Source: Valencia hispanica (taxonomy: Eukaryota; Chordata; Actinopteri; Cyprinodontiformes; Valenciidae). Taken from it: a DNA stretch of 64,000 nucleotides. The notes beneath the pieces are model-generated. The model was not told the origin of the DNA, did not search any database, and saw only the letters and a program-made list of their open reading frames with translations. Positions 45,494-56,360 of this stretch are shown piece by piece; the first letter of the stretch is position 1, and the number at the start of each line of letters is the position of its first letter. The stretch lies in the NCBI GenBank assembly GCA_963556495.2, contig OY747703.1:30032796-30096795 (forward strand), in the 5' to 3' direction. A program made the position numbers and the translations under genes.

Positions 45494-46465
45494 GTTGCCA
45501 TTCTCTAACAGTGAGCTCTAGATTTTTTTTCTTTTACCTCCCTTTCAAGCATAAGCCGATTACAAATATTGAGGTACACAAAGGTTCCTAAACACCACAT
45601 ACCAAATGCCATTCCTACAGTTAAAATTTATTTAAACAAAATCCCACAGAAAGGGCAGGATTGGCACAAGTTTTCTTCATTTATTAGAAACATAAAGTAG
45701 CACAGTGGTGCCCCTCCCTCAACTGTTGCTGAGCACTTCCAGTCTGAAGGCACACTGCAGACAAAAGTGCATCAAATCAGATTTTTTTTGCCCATATGTG
45801 ACTCAATACTGATTTTTTGGGCAATTTGAACAGCACAAATCCAATTTTTTCAAATTCAACCCAGGGCCTTTTTTTATGTGGTACTAAATCCGATACATAT
45901 GTGAATGGTCATGTGACGTTAAATCCATCCATTTTACAGGGGTAAGTGGGCCATCTATTTCTTAAATCTCCGGCTCTTGGATTGGTGTGGATTCGTTGGG
46001 CTTATAAGAACTGAGTGTGGTGATGAAGTGACGTCAGAAAACACGCGCCACAGCCAGCTTAATAACAACCAGTGACAACTCAGAGGTAAATAAAGGAATC
46101 TCTCTTCTTGTGAATAGCCATTTTGAGTGACTTTGCCCAATAATTTGCAGACCAGAAATGAGCTTCTTGGTTCTTCTTCAATGTTTACATCTGCCGGGTC
46201 ACTGTAGGGAAGATGTACTTCCAGGTCAGAGGTGACTGTGACGTCATATACAGTAGGTGGGTCTGCCTTTTTTCCACACATGCCTATGAGGTCAGGGTTG
46301 CGCCAGCGGGCGAAGGGGAGGAGGGGGTTGTAAACGATGCTTTGTGCGTGTGGACAGGTAAAAGGTTAGGTGGGATTTATCTGTATAACCTTAGCCGTGT
46401 TATTGTAGAAGTAGTGTAAGAGCAAGTCATCAGTGGAGTGGGGGGTTTTAGGCTTGTGGGTCTTT
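45494..46465. other. Unassigned, with second copy of dispersed repeat
   Basis: 45954-45997 duplicates 40842-40885 exactly (44 bp). TGACTCAATACTGATTTTTT and CAAATCCAATTTTTTC blocks at 45790-45860 look like MITE subterminal repeats, but no ends were paired. Confidence 0.45.
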
Positions 46466-46790
46466 TCCTAAAACCTGTCCTCCCAGAAGTGGATATAGGA
46501 GGTGACAGTGTCCATGAACTCATCTAAGCAGTCACAACTAGCCATCATTGCGTCCCAGTCTGCATATTCTAAACACGTGCAAAGCTCCTTCACAGCATTG
46601 TTGCTCCACAGTTTTATAGCTTTCAAAACAGGTTTGGAGAGCCTCAGCCTCTGCTTGTACGTGGGGATCATGTGGATCATCACGTGGTCAGAAAGTCCGA
46701 GTGCAGTGCAAGGCACTACATGATAAGCCCCACTTATTGTGCTGTAACAGTGATCCAGTGTCCTCTCCTCTCTGGTCGGGCATTTAATAT
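46466..46790 (-). pseudogene. Rex1/CR1-like LINE endonuclease C-terminus
   Basis: One minus-strand frame reads KCPTREERTLDHCYSTISGA, YHVVPCTALGLSDHVMIHMI, PTYKQRLRLSKPVLKAIKLW and SYIHFWEDRF. SDH followed by HMIPTY is the end of an APE-type endonuclease, the enzyme that nicks target DNA, and the KLW...AV.EL linker leads to the polymerase in fish Rex1-like LINEs. The part that should follow (..KPW....L) opens the LINE at 54390, so both are one lineage. The rest is lost. Confidence 0.75.
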
Positions 46791-47139
46791 ACTGTTTTCA
46801 TTGGGGAAGTTCTGGCTCAGGTTGGAACAGGTACTTTCCTTAGTTGAATAATACGAATGTATGAGTGATATTAGTGTTGCATCATATTTATACCTTAGAG
46901 AAACAGGAAAATGTTTGACTCCTAGACATTTTGTTCAACATACAAAATAGAACGTAGAAAACCCCCCACTTATATTAAAGAGCTATGTATCTGTTTGAGA
47001 TCATGCTAATGCAATAAAACTGAATTACACAATATACACAGATTCCTCAGGAATGCCAGAATTCCCCTCATGTTGGTTTCCAACCAAAGCAGCAGTGCAA
47101 ATTGATGTAGACTTCTGTCCTGGAGGCACCACTTTGGGT
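46791..47139. other. No recognised gene
   Basis: AT-rich, no motifs. Confidence 0.4.
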
Positions 47140-47215
47140 CTCACATTTTAGACAGACAGACAGACAGACGCTTTATTTGTATTGTACAATACAACGAAAT
47201 TCCGTTTGCAAGCAT
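47140..47215 (-). repeat. LINE 3' end fragment with GACA repeats
   Basis: Reverse strand reads AATTTCGTTGTATTGTACAATACAAATAAAG followed by CTGT repeats, a LINE 3' end type I know from fish. On the plus strand it starts AGACAGACAGACAGAC. Confidence 0.5.
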
Positions 47216-48225
47216 CTCCCATTTTGCAATGGTGGGCTGTCAGGGTCAGCAAGGCCTTGTCTGTTGGCCTAACAAAATCAGAAACACTAACCTATATTTT
47301 CAACCTAAATTATAATATTTGTTAAATTAAATTTGTTGCGACACACACAGCCACTGGGTGGCACTAATCCACATTCTAGCTCCAACAGGAGAAAAAGAGA
47401 ACCAGAGCTTTTATAAGGACTCTCCCCACCGGATCACCCACTCTTTCGCTTAGGCTTTGGGCCAGACAGTGCTAGGAGAGACCCCAGTAAATCCATCCTT
47501 CAGTGGCGAGGGGAAAAGACGCGAGTTTTTGGGAGAAACAAACAAGATTTAAGGGTTGTTTGTTTCACTGTGATTCGTTACCTTGTGTAAGATTTCATTC
47601 ATTGTTTGGGTACAAAAGTTTAGTTTAAAAATAATTTAGCTTCATTCCCAAAACCCTTCAATACAAGGCTTGGTCTTTAAGCAATAACATTCATACTGAA
47701 CTGTGACATCATTATCATTTTGTTGGTTGTTTCTACTTCTTTGTATATTTAGCACTTTTACTGTTTACTTTTGGGTGTTAGTTTTTTTATTATTTTTTTT
47801 TCTTAGTAGTTTAGTTGGGTGTTACTTAGTGAGTTTGTTGATTAAAGTATTTTAACTGAAAGTTGAATTATTTTTGTGATAAATTCTTGTATTTTGGAAA
47901 GTTGTTGGTTGTCATTGTTCCACTTACATGGGTAGTAACTTGCTGTTCAAAGAACGCCAATAACTTATTCCTTCATCTATTGTTTAATTATCTCAGCCTT
48001 ATCCGGCAGGTAATCATAAACATAAACTGAGACTGAACAATTTGGCTATTGATATTCCTGGATTCCAGGTGGTGCCCCAAACTTGTTAATTTTTACATGA
48101 AATTATTGAACTTATTAATAATTGCCCTAAGCAATTATTCATAATTATTCATAGCCAAAAGCTACCTATTTTGAATATGTTTTTGTAGTTTTATTTCATT
48201 ACTAATCAGTTAATAAGACTGATTA
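47216..48225. other. No recognised gene
   Basis: AGCTTTTATAAGGACTCTCCCC at about 47407 has a TATA-like context but no gene follows. No motifs. Confidence 0.35.
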
Positions 48226-49285
48226 GTAACTAACCAATAAGATTAGCTACCATAACTATGCAGATGACACTCAGCTTTACATTACAATGTCACCAGGGGA
48301 CTCTGAACCCATTCAAACCCTAAATCAATGCATCAACTAAATAAATGGATAGATGTGCCATAACTTTCTCCAGCTGAATAAAAACAAAACGGAAGTAATT
48401 ACTTTTGGACCCAAAGATGAACGATCAACAGTCAGCACACAGCTTCAATTAATACAGCTAGGAACTACTGATCAGGCACGAAACCTAGGTGTAGTTAGGG
48501 ACTCAGACCTGAACCAGGGTCACATAAAGGCAATAACAAGGTCAGCCTTCTATCACCTGAAGAACATTTCTGGGATTAAAGGACTTATGTTGCAACAGGA
48601 CCTGGAAAAACTCATCCATTTGTTTATCTTTAGTCGGATTGATTACTGCAACAGCGTCCTCACAGTTCTGCCTAAAAAGTCAATCAGATAGCTGCAGCTG
48701 ATCCAGAATGCTGCTGCGCATGTCCTCACTAGAACCAGGAAAGTAGAGCACATCACCCCAGTTCTAAAGTCATTACACTGGCTCCCTGTAGCTCAGAGAA
48801 TACACTTCAAACTACTCCTACTAGTTTATAAATCATTACATGGCTTAGCACCAAAATATGTTGAAGACCTGTTGTCACGGTACCAACCACCAAGACCACT
48901 CAGGTCCTCCAACTCTAGCCTCCTAAACATCCCTAGACTCAGAACTAAACATGGAGAAGCAGCTTTCAGTTTTTATGCTCCCCTTATCTGGAACAGACTT
49001 CCTGACGAGTGTAGAGCTGCTGAAACTCTGAACTGCTTTAAATCGAGACTAAAAACCCATCTGTTTAGAATTGCCTTTGAGTAAATGCTTGATGTCATAT
49101 GTATGAAATGTGTTCATGCTCTCTTGCTTTTTTTGATCTTTCTCTTGCTTTATTGTGTATCATGTGTAATGTGTGTTTCTTTTATGTGTTTTGTTTTTTT
49201 AAATCACCAAATCATGTAAAGCACCTTGAATTACCCTACTGTTGAAAGTGTGCTATACAAATAAAATTGCCTTGCCTTGCCTAAA
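48226..49285 (+). mobile_element. L2-clade LINE 3' portion with full tail
   Basis: Best preserved L2 of its subfamily here. It starts inside the polymerase just before the YADD region (CTACCATAACTATGCAGATG) and ends with CATGTAAAGCACCTTGAATTACC, AAATAAAATTGCC and TTGCC repeats. The same 3' block recurs at 17780, 50448, 35133 and 54311, which fixes the family's end. 5'-truncated. Confidence 0.9.
48353..49084 (+). pseudogene. L2 ORF2 C-terminal remnant
   Basis: [60 protein letters not shown] and [16 protein letters not shown] to a stop at 48689, then in the same direction SSLLNIPRLRTKHGEAAFSF, YAPLIWNRLPDECRAAETLN and RLKTHLFRIAFE to the natural end at 49084. The stop after KKSIR and other breaks between 48690 and 48870 make it inactive. 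Confidence 0.87.
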
Positions 49286-50447
49286 ATTTATCCCAGAACT
49301 GTGTTAATATCTCTGAGTGCTATTGTTACCAAGCAATGTGAATTTTAATACACTGAAAAATAATTTTATTTGTGTCCGATTATTAATTTTAGATAAATAC
49401 ATGGTGCAAAAATGACCTAAAACACACTGTGAGTCTAAAGCCTGAAGTATTATCTTCATCCACACCAAATTTGACAGCAATAAACCCAAAAATTAGTATT
49501 CTGCACACATTTTTATAACTACAGGTCAAAGTTGGTCAAAAGTGTGCTATATGCGCCATCTCCTGGGTAAATGCCGTAGTCCTCACTGAATTAAAAATAT
49601 CATCAGAATCATAACTTCATCTTACCATATAAAGCTCCACCGCTTCCTTCAATGTTGTATTTTGATTATAAAGGGTGTTTGGACACGGTGCTGAAACAGT
49701 ATGTTACTGGTACGCATGAATAAGACATTTTACGCACGTAATATACAATGGCTGCGAATAAGTCCGCCCGGTCAAGTTATATATCTGCGTTTACAGCATT
49801 ACATTGGCTATTCGATGCGTCAATCATCAGAGTTCTGGACCGCGATTGGTTCGAGTTACTTACCATAACGTGACTTTCCATCCATGCGCCATTGGTTGGA
49901 GATCTACCCTACTTAAGGAAAACACCGGATTAATTTTTTATTTTATTTTTTGTCTTCTGGGCATGCTCAGTGACCTTTGTAGGTGGAAGTGGAAGCGAAG
50001 GAATCGGAAACAAAGCCGTAAAGACTACAAAAATGGCCATAGACATTTCGGGAGCGCATTTTCACTGTTTGTTTTGAATTTTTTATTGGTTTTGCTGTTG
50101 TCCGGGACTAATCACTTTATCGGAGGACTTTAATCTGACCCTTATTGATGTAAAAAGACAATTTTTGTTCGAAATGGATCGGTTTTGTCACGTTTATTGG
50201 ACTACAAAGTGGTGAGTTCCATATTTTTATACCTCCATCAGGAGAACGTTTGTGTTGGCAAAAGCGCTCACTGTGTCTTCTGTTATGATTGTATCCTTAA
50301 ATGCCAGACATAATTGGAATCACAAGACTCTTAGCTTTCCAATGATATAAAATATGTATAGGTTCATAAAAGTTAGGATTTAAACTAGGAAATGGGCTGG
50401 GGCCGCCCGCGGGCCCTCGGAACGTTTCCCATGTTATATTCCATGTT
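49286..50447. other. No recognised gene
   Basis: Unassigned. GCATGCTCAGTGACC and GCGCCATTGG around 49880-49970 suggest the 5' region of some DNA element, but no ends were paired. Confidence 0.35.
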
Positions 50448-50550
50448 TGATTGTTTTGTTTTTGTTTTAAAATCACCAAATCATGTAAAGCACCTTGAAT
50501 TACCCTGTTGTTGAAAGTGTGCTATACAAATAAAATTGCCTTGCCTTGCC
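50448..50550 (+). repeat. L2 3' tail fragment
   Basis: Only the last 100 bp of the TTGCC-tail L2: ATCATGTAAAGCACCTTGAA, GTGTGCTATACAAATAAAATTGCC and TTGCC repeats. It abuts the TTAA MITE at 50551. Confidence 0.9.
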
Positions 50551-51066
50551 TTAAACTGGCTATATGCAATTTTCTGAAATTTAAACTCGCGACTGACCCC
50601 ATGTGGAAAAAACGGAACTAATCTTCCTCTCTCCTCGCTCTTTCCTCGCTCTCTCAGCGCGCGCTCGTGCGCCGGTCGCTCTCAGTCTTCTATATTTTTC
50701 GGCACTTGTCAGGGGTTTAACTTTTTTAGTCTTATGTAGAGTTACTGTTGGTGTCAGAGTTGTCCTTGTGGTCTCTTCTGTGTATTCGCACAATCCATTT
50801 AACTGCTTGCGAGTGCTGACTACCGATAGTGGCAGTGTGATCTGAAACACTTAACATGAACGCGCTTGACGTCACATCCGCAGAGAGCGCGGGAAAAATC
50901 GGACCCGAAAGAAAATAGAAAAAATTGGAAACAGGCTTAGAGGTGCACCCACTGAGCTGACAAGGTGTCAGTATGCTCATCAGGAGATGTTTGAGTCATA
51001 GATGGTCAAATAAAAAGGCTATTGTTACGTTTATTTTGGGGATAAAGTTGCATATAGCCCCTTTAA
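50551..51066. mobile_element. TTAA-flanked MITE (516 bp)
   Basis: Left end TTAAACTGGCTATATGCAAT; right end reversed TTAAAGGGGCTATATGCAAC, matching at 16 of 20. TTAA at both edges. A CpG-rich stretch (CAGCGCGCGCTCGTGCGCCGG) lies at 50655-50676. Overlapping frames on both strands show no domain. A fourth TTAA element in this window. Confidence 0.75.
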
Positions 51067-52706
51067 GAATAAATATAACCTCTTTAATGCTAGCAAAATA
51101 AAATGGCGAAAATGCTACAAATTAAAGAAACAAATTCTGATTCTCTGCAATTTATAATGTAAATAATGTGACAGTTGCGCCAGCATTTTTTGGTGTTGCA
51201 TTTTCTCCAAAACAAATGTAAATACTGTGCTTGCTTTACTTTTTTATTTTCATTGAATTGTTGGTTTCATTATTGCCTCATTGGTGTCTTATATAAAATG
51301 GCGACTGCAAATTTATTGGAAAATTTAGTTTAGGCTCACATATACTTTAGTGGAGTTATAAAAACTTTGTTGACTAATATTTTAAAATCGGCTTTTATTT
51401 TTTTAGATTTGATAGATCTTAGTTTCCTACTCTTATTTGTAAATGCGACTTTATTGATTGTCAATATTCTGGAAACTAAGTGCGCCTGATCAGCCTATAT
51501 TAAGGGTGATGTAATGTGTATGTGTGATTCTGTAAGGATTCTCGAGCCGTGGTGTCGTACTGATGGTAATATGAGGTGTATTAATTTAGGTTGGACTAAG
51601 TAGGATATCGCTGAAGGCCTAGGGGTGAAATGTGTGGCCCGCCACTGAGCAGCAGCAACAGTAAAGTGCCGATAAGTATTATATACTTATGTTACCTTGG
51701 ATATGGAGTCAATACTTCTTAACCTTTTATCTGTTTGGCTAACAACTTTTTCATGAACTAGATTTTTTTTTTAAAACAATTATGCAATGTTAGTTTTTCC
51801 AAAGGTACACCCTTAAAGACAACAATTATTCTTGTTGAAAAATTATATTCAAGCTCACACAGAGCTTTGTCCTTTCACAATGTCTCCGTTGGTGACGAGC
51901 TGTCGAATAAGACTTAAGAAAGTCACATAACCTTCAGGTCTTTGAAAGATAGTGGCATTTATTTATGGTAGATGACCTCTCAAATAGAGAATCCAGACTT
52001 TCGTTTCTCAAAACAGACACACATACCGACTTATTCTTAGTCCCGTCTCTGCCTGTGGATATGAGAGACTGCCTCCACCCGTGCCCTGTGGAAGTAATGA
52101 AGTTAGTGAGAGCGCAAGCTTCTCCTAAGGCTCTAATACCTCTGCCTGTCTTTGCAGGTAGGTGCATGTGTTAGCTTTAATCTTGTATTGCATTAAATAT
52201 GTGTGTGCGTGTTTGTGTAAGTGTGCGTGCGTGTGTGTGTGCACGCGTGTGCGTGCACATGTCTGTGTAAGAGAGATGGGCGATGGGGTGGTTCATACCT
52301 CTCTTCCGGCTGTAATACACAGTGGACTATTTCAGACCATGGCCCTGTATCTGTCTCCATTCATATTGGTTCAGAGTTACCTGAGGGCTGCTGGGGCCCT
52401 CTGACAGATATTAAAGGAAGAAGGTTCGCCAGCAGCTAATCTATATGAGGGAACACAATTGAAGGCATGACTTTATTGTCTTAAAGGTGCAGTTTAACCT
52501 GAAGTAAAGTGAAGAGTCAAGGTGGAAACATGATTAGACGAAGAGACTGGGGAAGAGCATGTATTCATTGCAGATGTCTTAACTGTTTGTTCAAAACCAA
52601 AATCAAAGCCAAAGAAGAGGTAGTTGAGGGTGAAAAAAGTAATTGCATATTCTCATGCATGTCATGGAGAGCTAAAAGGAAGGCAAAGTGTTAGACCAAA
52701 AGTGGG
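51067..52706. other. No recognised gene; TG-rich patch
   Basis: Unassigned. GTGTGTGCGTGTTTGTGTAAGTGTGCG-type repeat at 52199-52265. ATG at 51965 opens 69 codons through a CAGGTAGGT donor-like site near 52157, but the product has no motif I know. Confidence 0.4.
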
Positions 52707-52882
52707 GCAGGCTGGGGTGGTGTAGTGGTGAAGTTGGTGCGTCATGTGCAATGATTACGGTCTTCTATGCGACGGTCCTGGATTCGATTCCAGACCATGG
52801 ACATTTGCTGCATTTTTTCCCTCCTTCTCTCTCTGCCCATTTCCTGTTTGGTACATATCAATAAAGGCTACTAGAGCCACAA
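52707..52882 (+). mobile_element. tRNA-derived SINE with 9-bp duplication
   Basis: A box TGGTGTAGTGG at 52718-52728 and B box GGATTCGATTCC at 52780-52791 form an RNA polymerase III promoter. Body CTCCTTCTCTCTCTGCCCATTTCCTG and end AATAAAGGCTACTAGAGCCAC then A's. AAAAGTGGG flanks it at 52698-52706 and 52883-52891. Same family as 12937 and 58680; transposed by a LINE's enzymes. Confidence 0.85.
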
Positions 52883-53361
52883 AAAAGTGGGCCAATCTGC
52901 AAATGCAAAGACAGGTTGATGGAAAGAAGTCAAGGTGTCAATTCTTGGGTGTTGATTTGTGCTTTCCATGTACAGTTCATTGTTGCTAGAAAGGTTCTGC
53001 CATATTATTTCATTCCTTTGTGGTTAGCCTCATACTATATTCTTATGTTCTTTTCTTTTTGCTTTAGAGGTCATTTCTCATAGGTCCATGTTAGTATTTT
53101 CTACTTGGTTTGTAGTTCCTTTTGAGTCTTAGTTCAGCCACATATGATTGTTTGCAACAAAAGAAAAAGTTATGAAATAAATTATCAAAAGCACTGAATC
53201 AAAAGAAAGACAAACCAAGCCAATTTTGACCTGGCTGTCATGAAGCCTGGTTTGTTGGTGTTTGTGGTTTTGTTAAACGTCATCGTTCTACAGTTCCTGC
53301 ACTGGAGGGCGCAGCGGAGTTGCAGGCAGCTCATTAGGACTGCAGGCTGTAGTATAACTCC

Positions 53362-53540
53362 TGTTTTCCACCGGACGCGTAAGCGGCGCATAACATCTCC
53401 GAAGCATAATATGCAGCTGATAGCCGCTATTAAGGTCAAAGGGGCAATTTCCACCGAGCGCGAATCGGACGCGTCTCAGAAGCGTTTTGTAGCCGGCCTC
53501 TGCTAAATTTACGTGGCCTCACCAGTTTAGATCGGGCCAG
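53362..53540. repeat. Fragment of CCTTTCCACCGGACGCG element
   Basis: TTTTCCACCGGACGCGTAAG at 53367 and CGGCGCATAAC match the reversed right end of the element at 32172-32814. A second TTTCCACCGAGCGCGAATC at 53449 repeats the motif. The other end is not recognised. Confidence 0.55.
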
Positions 53541-53635
53541 ACTGGAAATCGGAAGCAATGTAAAATAGCCAGAAATGTCAAAATAAAAGACGTGCAGATT
53601 TCCATCTGCTTACCTAAAATAAAAAAACGTCATCC

Positions 53636-54305
53636 TGTCATGTTTTGTAGGTTAAGGGAGGACCCAAATGCAGCAAAATCCAAAAAGATGATTTAATAAC
53701 AAAAACACAAGGAAGGGGAACTTACAAAACTCAGGAGGATCAAAAGGCAGCAAACGGGGAAACAGGAACCAGACGGGCAACAGGGAAGGCAGGAACCAGA
53801 GAGGGAAGAATGACGGACGAACCAGCGAGTTGTAACTGAATGAGAACCGAATTTATACTGAGGAGGAGAGTGAAGAGTGGAGCAGAGAAGGAGCAGGACT
53901 AATTAAGGGAAGCGGTTGCAGCTGACGGGGAGTGAGCAGGTGGAAGTGATTAGCAGCTGGGATGGAAGGTAAAATGGCTAGGAGACAGAAGACTCTAAAG
54001 AAACTAGAAAGGATTCTTAAGAAACTAAGGGAAACGTAAGGACATACTGGAGAACAGAAGGAGGAATTAAATAAAGAGATAAAGGAAACACAAATGGGAA
54101 GGTGGACATAGACGAAGGTGAAAAACATCTACAGAACCCAGGGAGTGCCAGAATACAAAAATATAATTACACTGAAGGAAAACTACTAACTTAAGACACA
54201 AACAGGAGGAGCAACACAAGAGGGCACATTGGGGTAAAAAGGGGAAGAAAACCAAGTGGAAGGAAAAACTCAAACTTGCTACACAAAAATCCAAAGACCA
54301 TGACA
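53636..54305 (-). mobile_element. Solo LTR with 5-bp duplication
   Basis: 670 bp beginning TGTCATG and ending CATGACA (TG...CA with 7-bp inverted ends), flanked by CATCC at 53631-53635 and 54306-54310. Read on the minus strand there is a TATA box (CAGTATAAAT, near 53852-53861) and, about 155 bp on, TTATTAAATC (53691-53700) as a polyadenylation-like site. No internal retroelement genes lie on either side, so it is what remains after recombination between two LTRs. Gypsy or ERV type cannot be told. Confidence 0.82.
53850..53861 (-). promoter_or_regulatory. TATA box of the solo LTR
   Basis: Minus strand CAGTATAAATTC inside the LTR, placed as expected for a U3/R boundary upstream of the polyadenylation-like ATTAAA. 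Confidence 0.5.
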
Positions 54306-54310
54306 CATCC

Positions 54311-54389
54311 AGGTAAGGCAAGGCAAGGCAAGAGAATTTTATTTGTATAGCACACTTTCAACAACAAGGTGATTCAAGGTGCTTTACAT
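54311..54389 (-). repeat. L2 3' tail fragment
   Basis: AAGGCAAGGCAAGGCAAG, ATTTTATTTGTATAGCACAC and CAAGGTGCTTTACATGA are the TTGCC-tail L2 end in reverse. It directly abuts the LTR's right duplication and is cut off by the Rex1-like LINE. Confidence 0.9.
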
Positions 54390-56360
54390 GAACAGTGAGA
54401 TGCTTCCCTATTAACAAACCCTGGAACACCAGTGACCTGAAGGACCTGCTAAACAAGAAAAAAAGAGCCTTCAGGGAGGGAGACAGGGAATTACTGAGGA
54501 GTATACAGAAGCAACTAAAGGTCAAGATCAGAGACAGCAAGGAGGCATACAGCAAGAAGCTGGAGAACAAACTACAGAGGAACAATATCCGAGATGTCTG
54601 GTCAGGAATGAGAAAGATCACAGGCTTTAAGGACAGGAAGAATTGGATAGATGGAAGTCTGGACAGAGCTAATGAACTGAACACATTCTTCAACAGGTTC
54701 AGTTCAGGAACTAGCTCAGCATCCTCCTCTCCTGTTCCCAGCCAAACAGACATCCCACTATCCTCTGATCAACAGCTTGCCTGTAACACCTCGAATGTTT
54801 TATCCTTCACCTCAGTCATGGACTCTTCTGATTCCACAAGTTTGACTTCAACCAAGTCAGGAAATGCTGCTACCCCCTTTGCCTCCCCCTCCCACTTGTC
54901 CGTCTCCAAAAGTCAGGTGAAGAGGCAGCTGGAGAAACTGAACCAGAACAAGGCTGCAGGTCCAGATGGTGTCAGCTCCAGAGTCCTGAAGGCCTGTGCA
55001 GAGCAGCTCTGTGGGATTCTGCAGCCCATCTTCAACCTTAGCCTAACTCAGGAGAAGATTCCAGTGTTGTGGAAGACATGCTGCCTTGTTCCAGTACCAA
55101 GAAGAACTCACCCATCAGTCATCAATGACTATAGACCTGTTGCCCTGACATCTCACATCATGAAGGTCCTGGGGAGACTCCTGTTGGCCCCCCTGAGTAA
55201 GCAAACAAGAATGTTTCAGGACCCACTGCAGTTTGCTTATCGCTGTGGAGTTGGAGTTAAAGATGCCATTATACGCCTGCTTCAACCAACCCACTGTCAT
55301 CTGGACAAAGCAGGCAGCACTGTCATGATCATGTTTTTGGATTTCTCCAGCGCATTTAACACAATTCAGCCTGATTTGCTTTGTCAGAAACTCCTGAAGA
55401 CACAGGTGGAGCCTTCAACAATCGCCTGGATCAATGACTACCTAACCAACAGACCACAATTTGTGAGACTGAAGAATTGTGTTTCAAACCAGGTGTTCAG
55501 CAGCACAGGAGCACCACAGGGGACCGTACTCTCACCATTCCTTTTCACTCTGTACACCTCAGACTTCCAGTACAAATCAGGGACCTGTCATCTGCAGAAA
55601 TACTCAGATGACTCTGCAATTGTTGGGTGTATCAGAGATGGACAAGAAGCTGAATACAGAGAGCTGGTGGACCGCTTTGTGACATGATGTGGAAACAATC
55701 GTCTTACTTTGAATGTGAACAAAACAAAGGAGATGATTGTAGATTTCAGAAGAAACAGGGATAAGTCAAACACTGTTTCCATCATGGGAGAAGAAGTGGA
55801 GGTGGTTGAGGAGTATAAATACCTCGGAGTTCACCTTGACAACAGACTGTACTGGAGACTGAACAGTGAAGCTGTCTACAAGAAGGGACAGAGCAGACTG
55901 TACTTCTTGAGGAAGCTCAGGTCCTTCAAGGTTTGCAGCAAGATGCTGCAGATCTTCCACAAGTCTGTTGTGGAGAGTGTAATCTCTTCAGCCGTCATCT
56001 GTTGGGGTAGCAGCATCAGAGCCAGGGATTTAAAAAGGCTAAACAACCTGATAAAGAAGGCTGGTTCTGTTCTTGGGACAAATGTGGAAAATCTGGAGAT
56101 GATAATGCAAAGAAGGATTCTTCATAAAATCAAAGAAATTATGGACAACCCTGAGCATCCTCTTCATTTAACTGTCATACAACAACAGAGCGTCTTCAGT
56201 CGGAGGGTTCTTCAGTTTCGCTGCAATACAGACTGCTACATGAAATCCTTCCTGCCCACAGCCATCAATATCTACAACAACTCCTTAAAGAATTAATTAT
56301 ATGAGCTATACCAACACTTAATTTCCCTCTGGGATCAATTAAGTATTTTTGAATTTGAAA
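54390..56360 (+). mobile_element. Rex1/CR1-like LINE, 5'-truncated, young
   Basis: About 1.97 kb. Coding sequence is almost intact (54395-56296), and the 3' end reads TTAATTTCCCTCTGGGATCAATTAAG then GTATTTTTGAATTTGAA, typical of fish Rex1-like LINEs. It lies between a minus-strand L2 tail (54311-54389) and minus-strand L2 polymerase/endonuclease (56361-57300). It lacks the endonuclease, as expected for truncated target-primed copies. Confidence 0.85.
54395..56296 (+). pseudogene. Rex1/CR1-like reverse transcriptase, one premature stop
   Basis: The frame begins at the linker after the endonuclease (CFPINKPWNTSDLKDLLNKK). Polymerase blocks follow in order: LEKLNQNKAAGPDGVSSRVL, VINDYRPVALTSHIMK, MIMFLDFSSAFNTIQPD, STGAPQGTVLSPFLFTLYTS, LQKYSDDSAIVGCI (catalytic SDD, usually ADD), LTLNVNKTKEMIVDFRR, YKYLGVHLDNRLYW and the ending SFLPTAINIYNNSLKN. 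The only break is TGA at 55685-55687, where the family has W (FV.WCGNN). Then the same frame continues to 56296. Otherwise about 633 codons are open, so the copy is recent. No upstream start exists because it is 5'-truncated. Confidence 0.88.

Noticed and set aside
51965..52174. Possible host exon (MVDDLSNRESRL...)
   Set aside because: Frame of 69 codons with a donor-like site but no recognisable domain; cannot be separated from chance.
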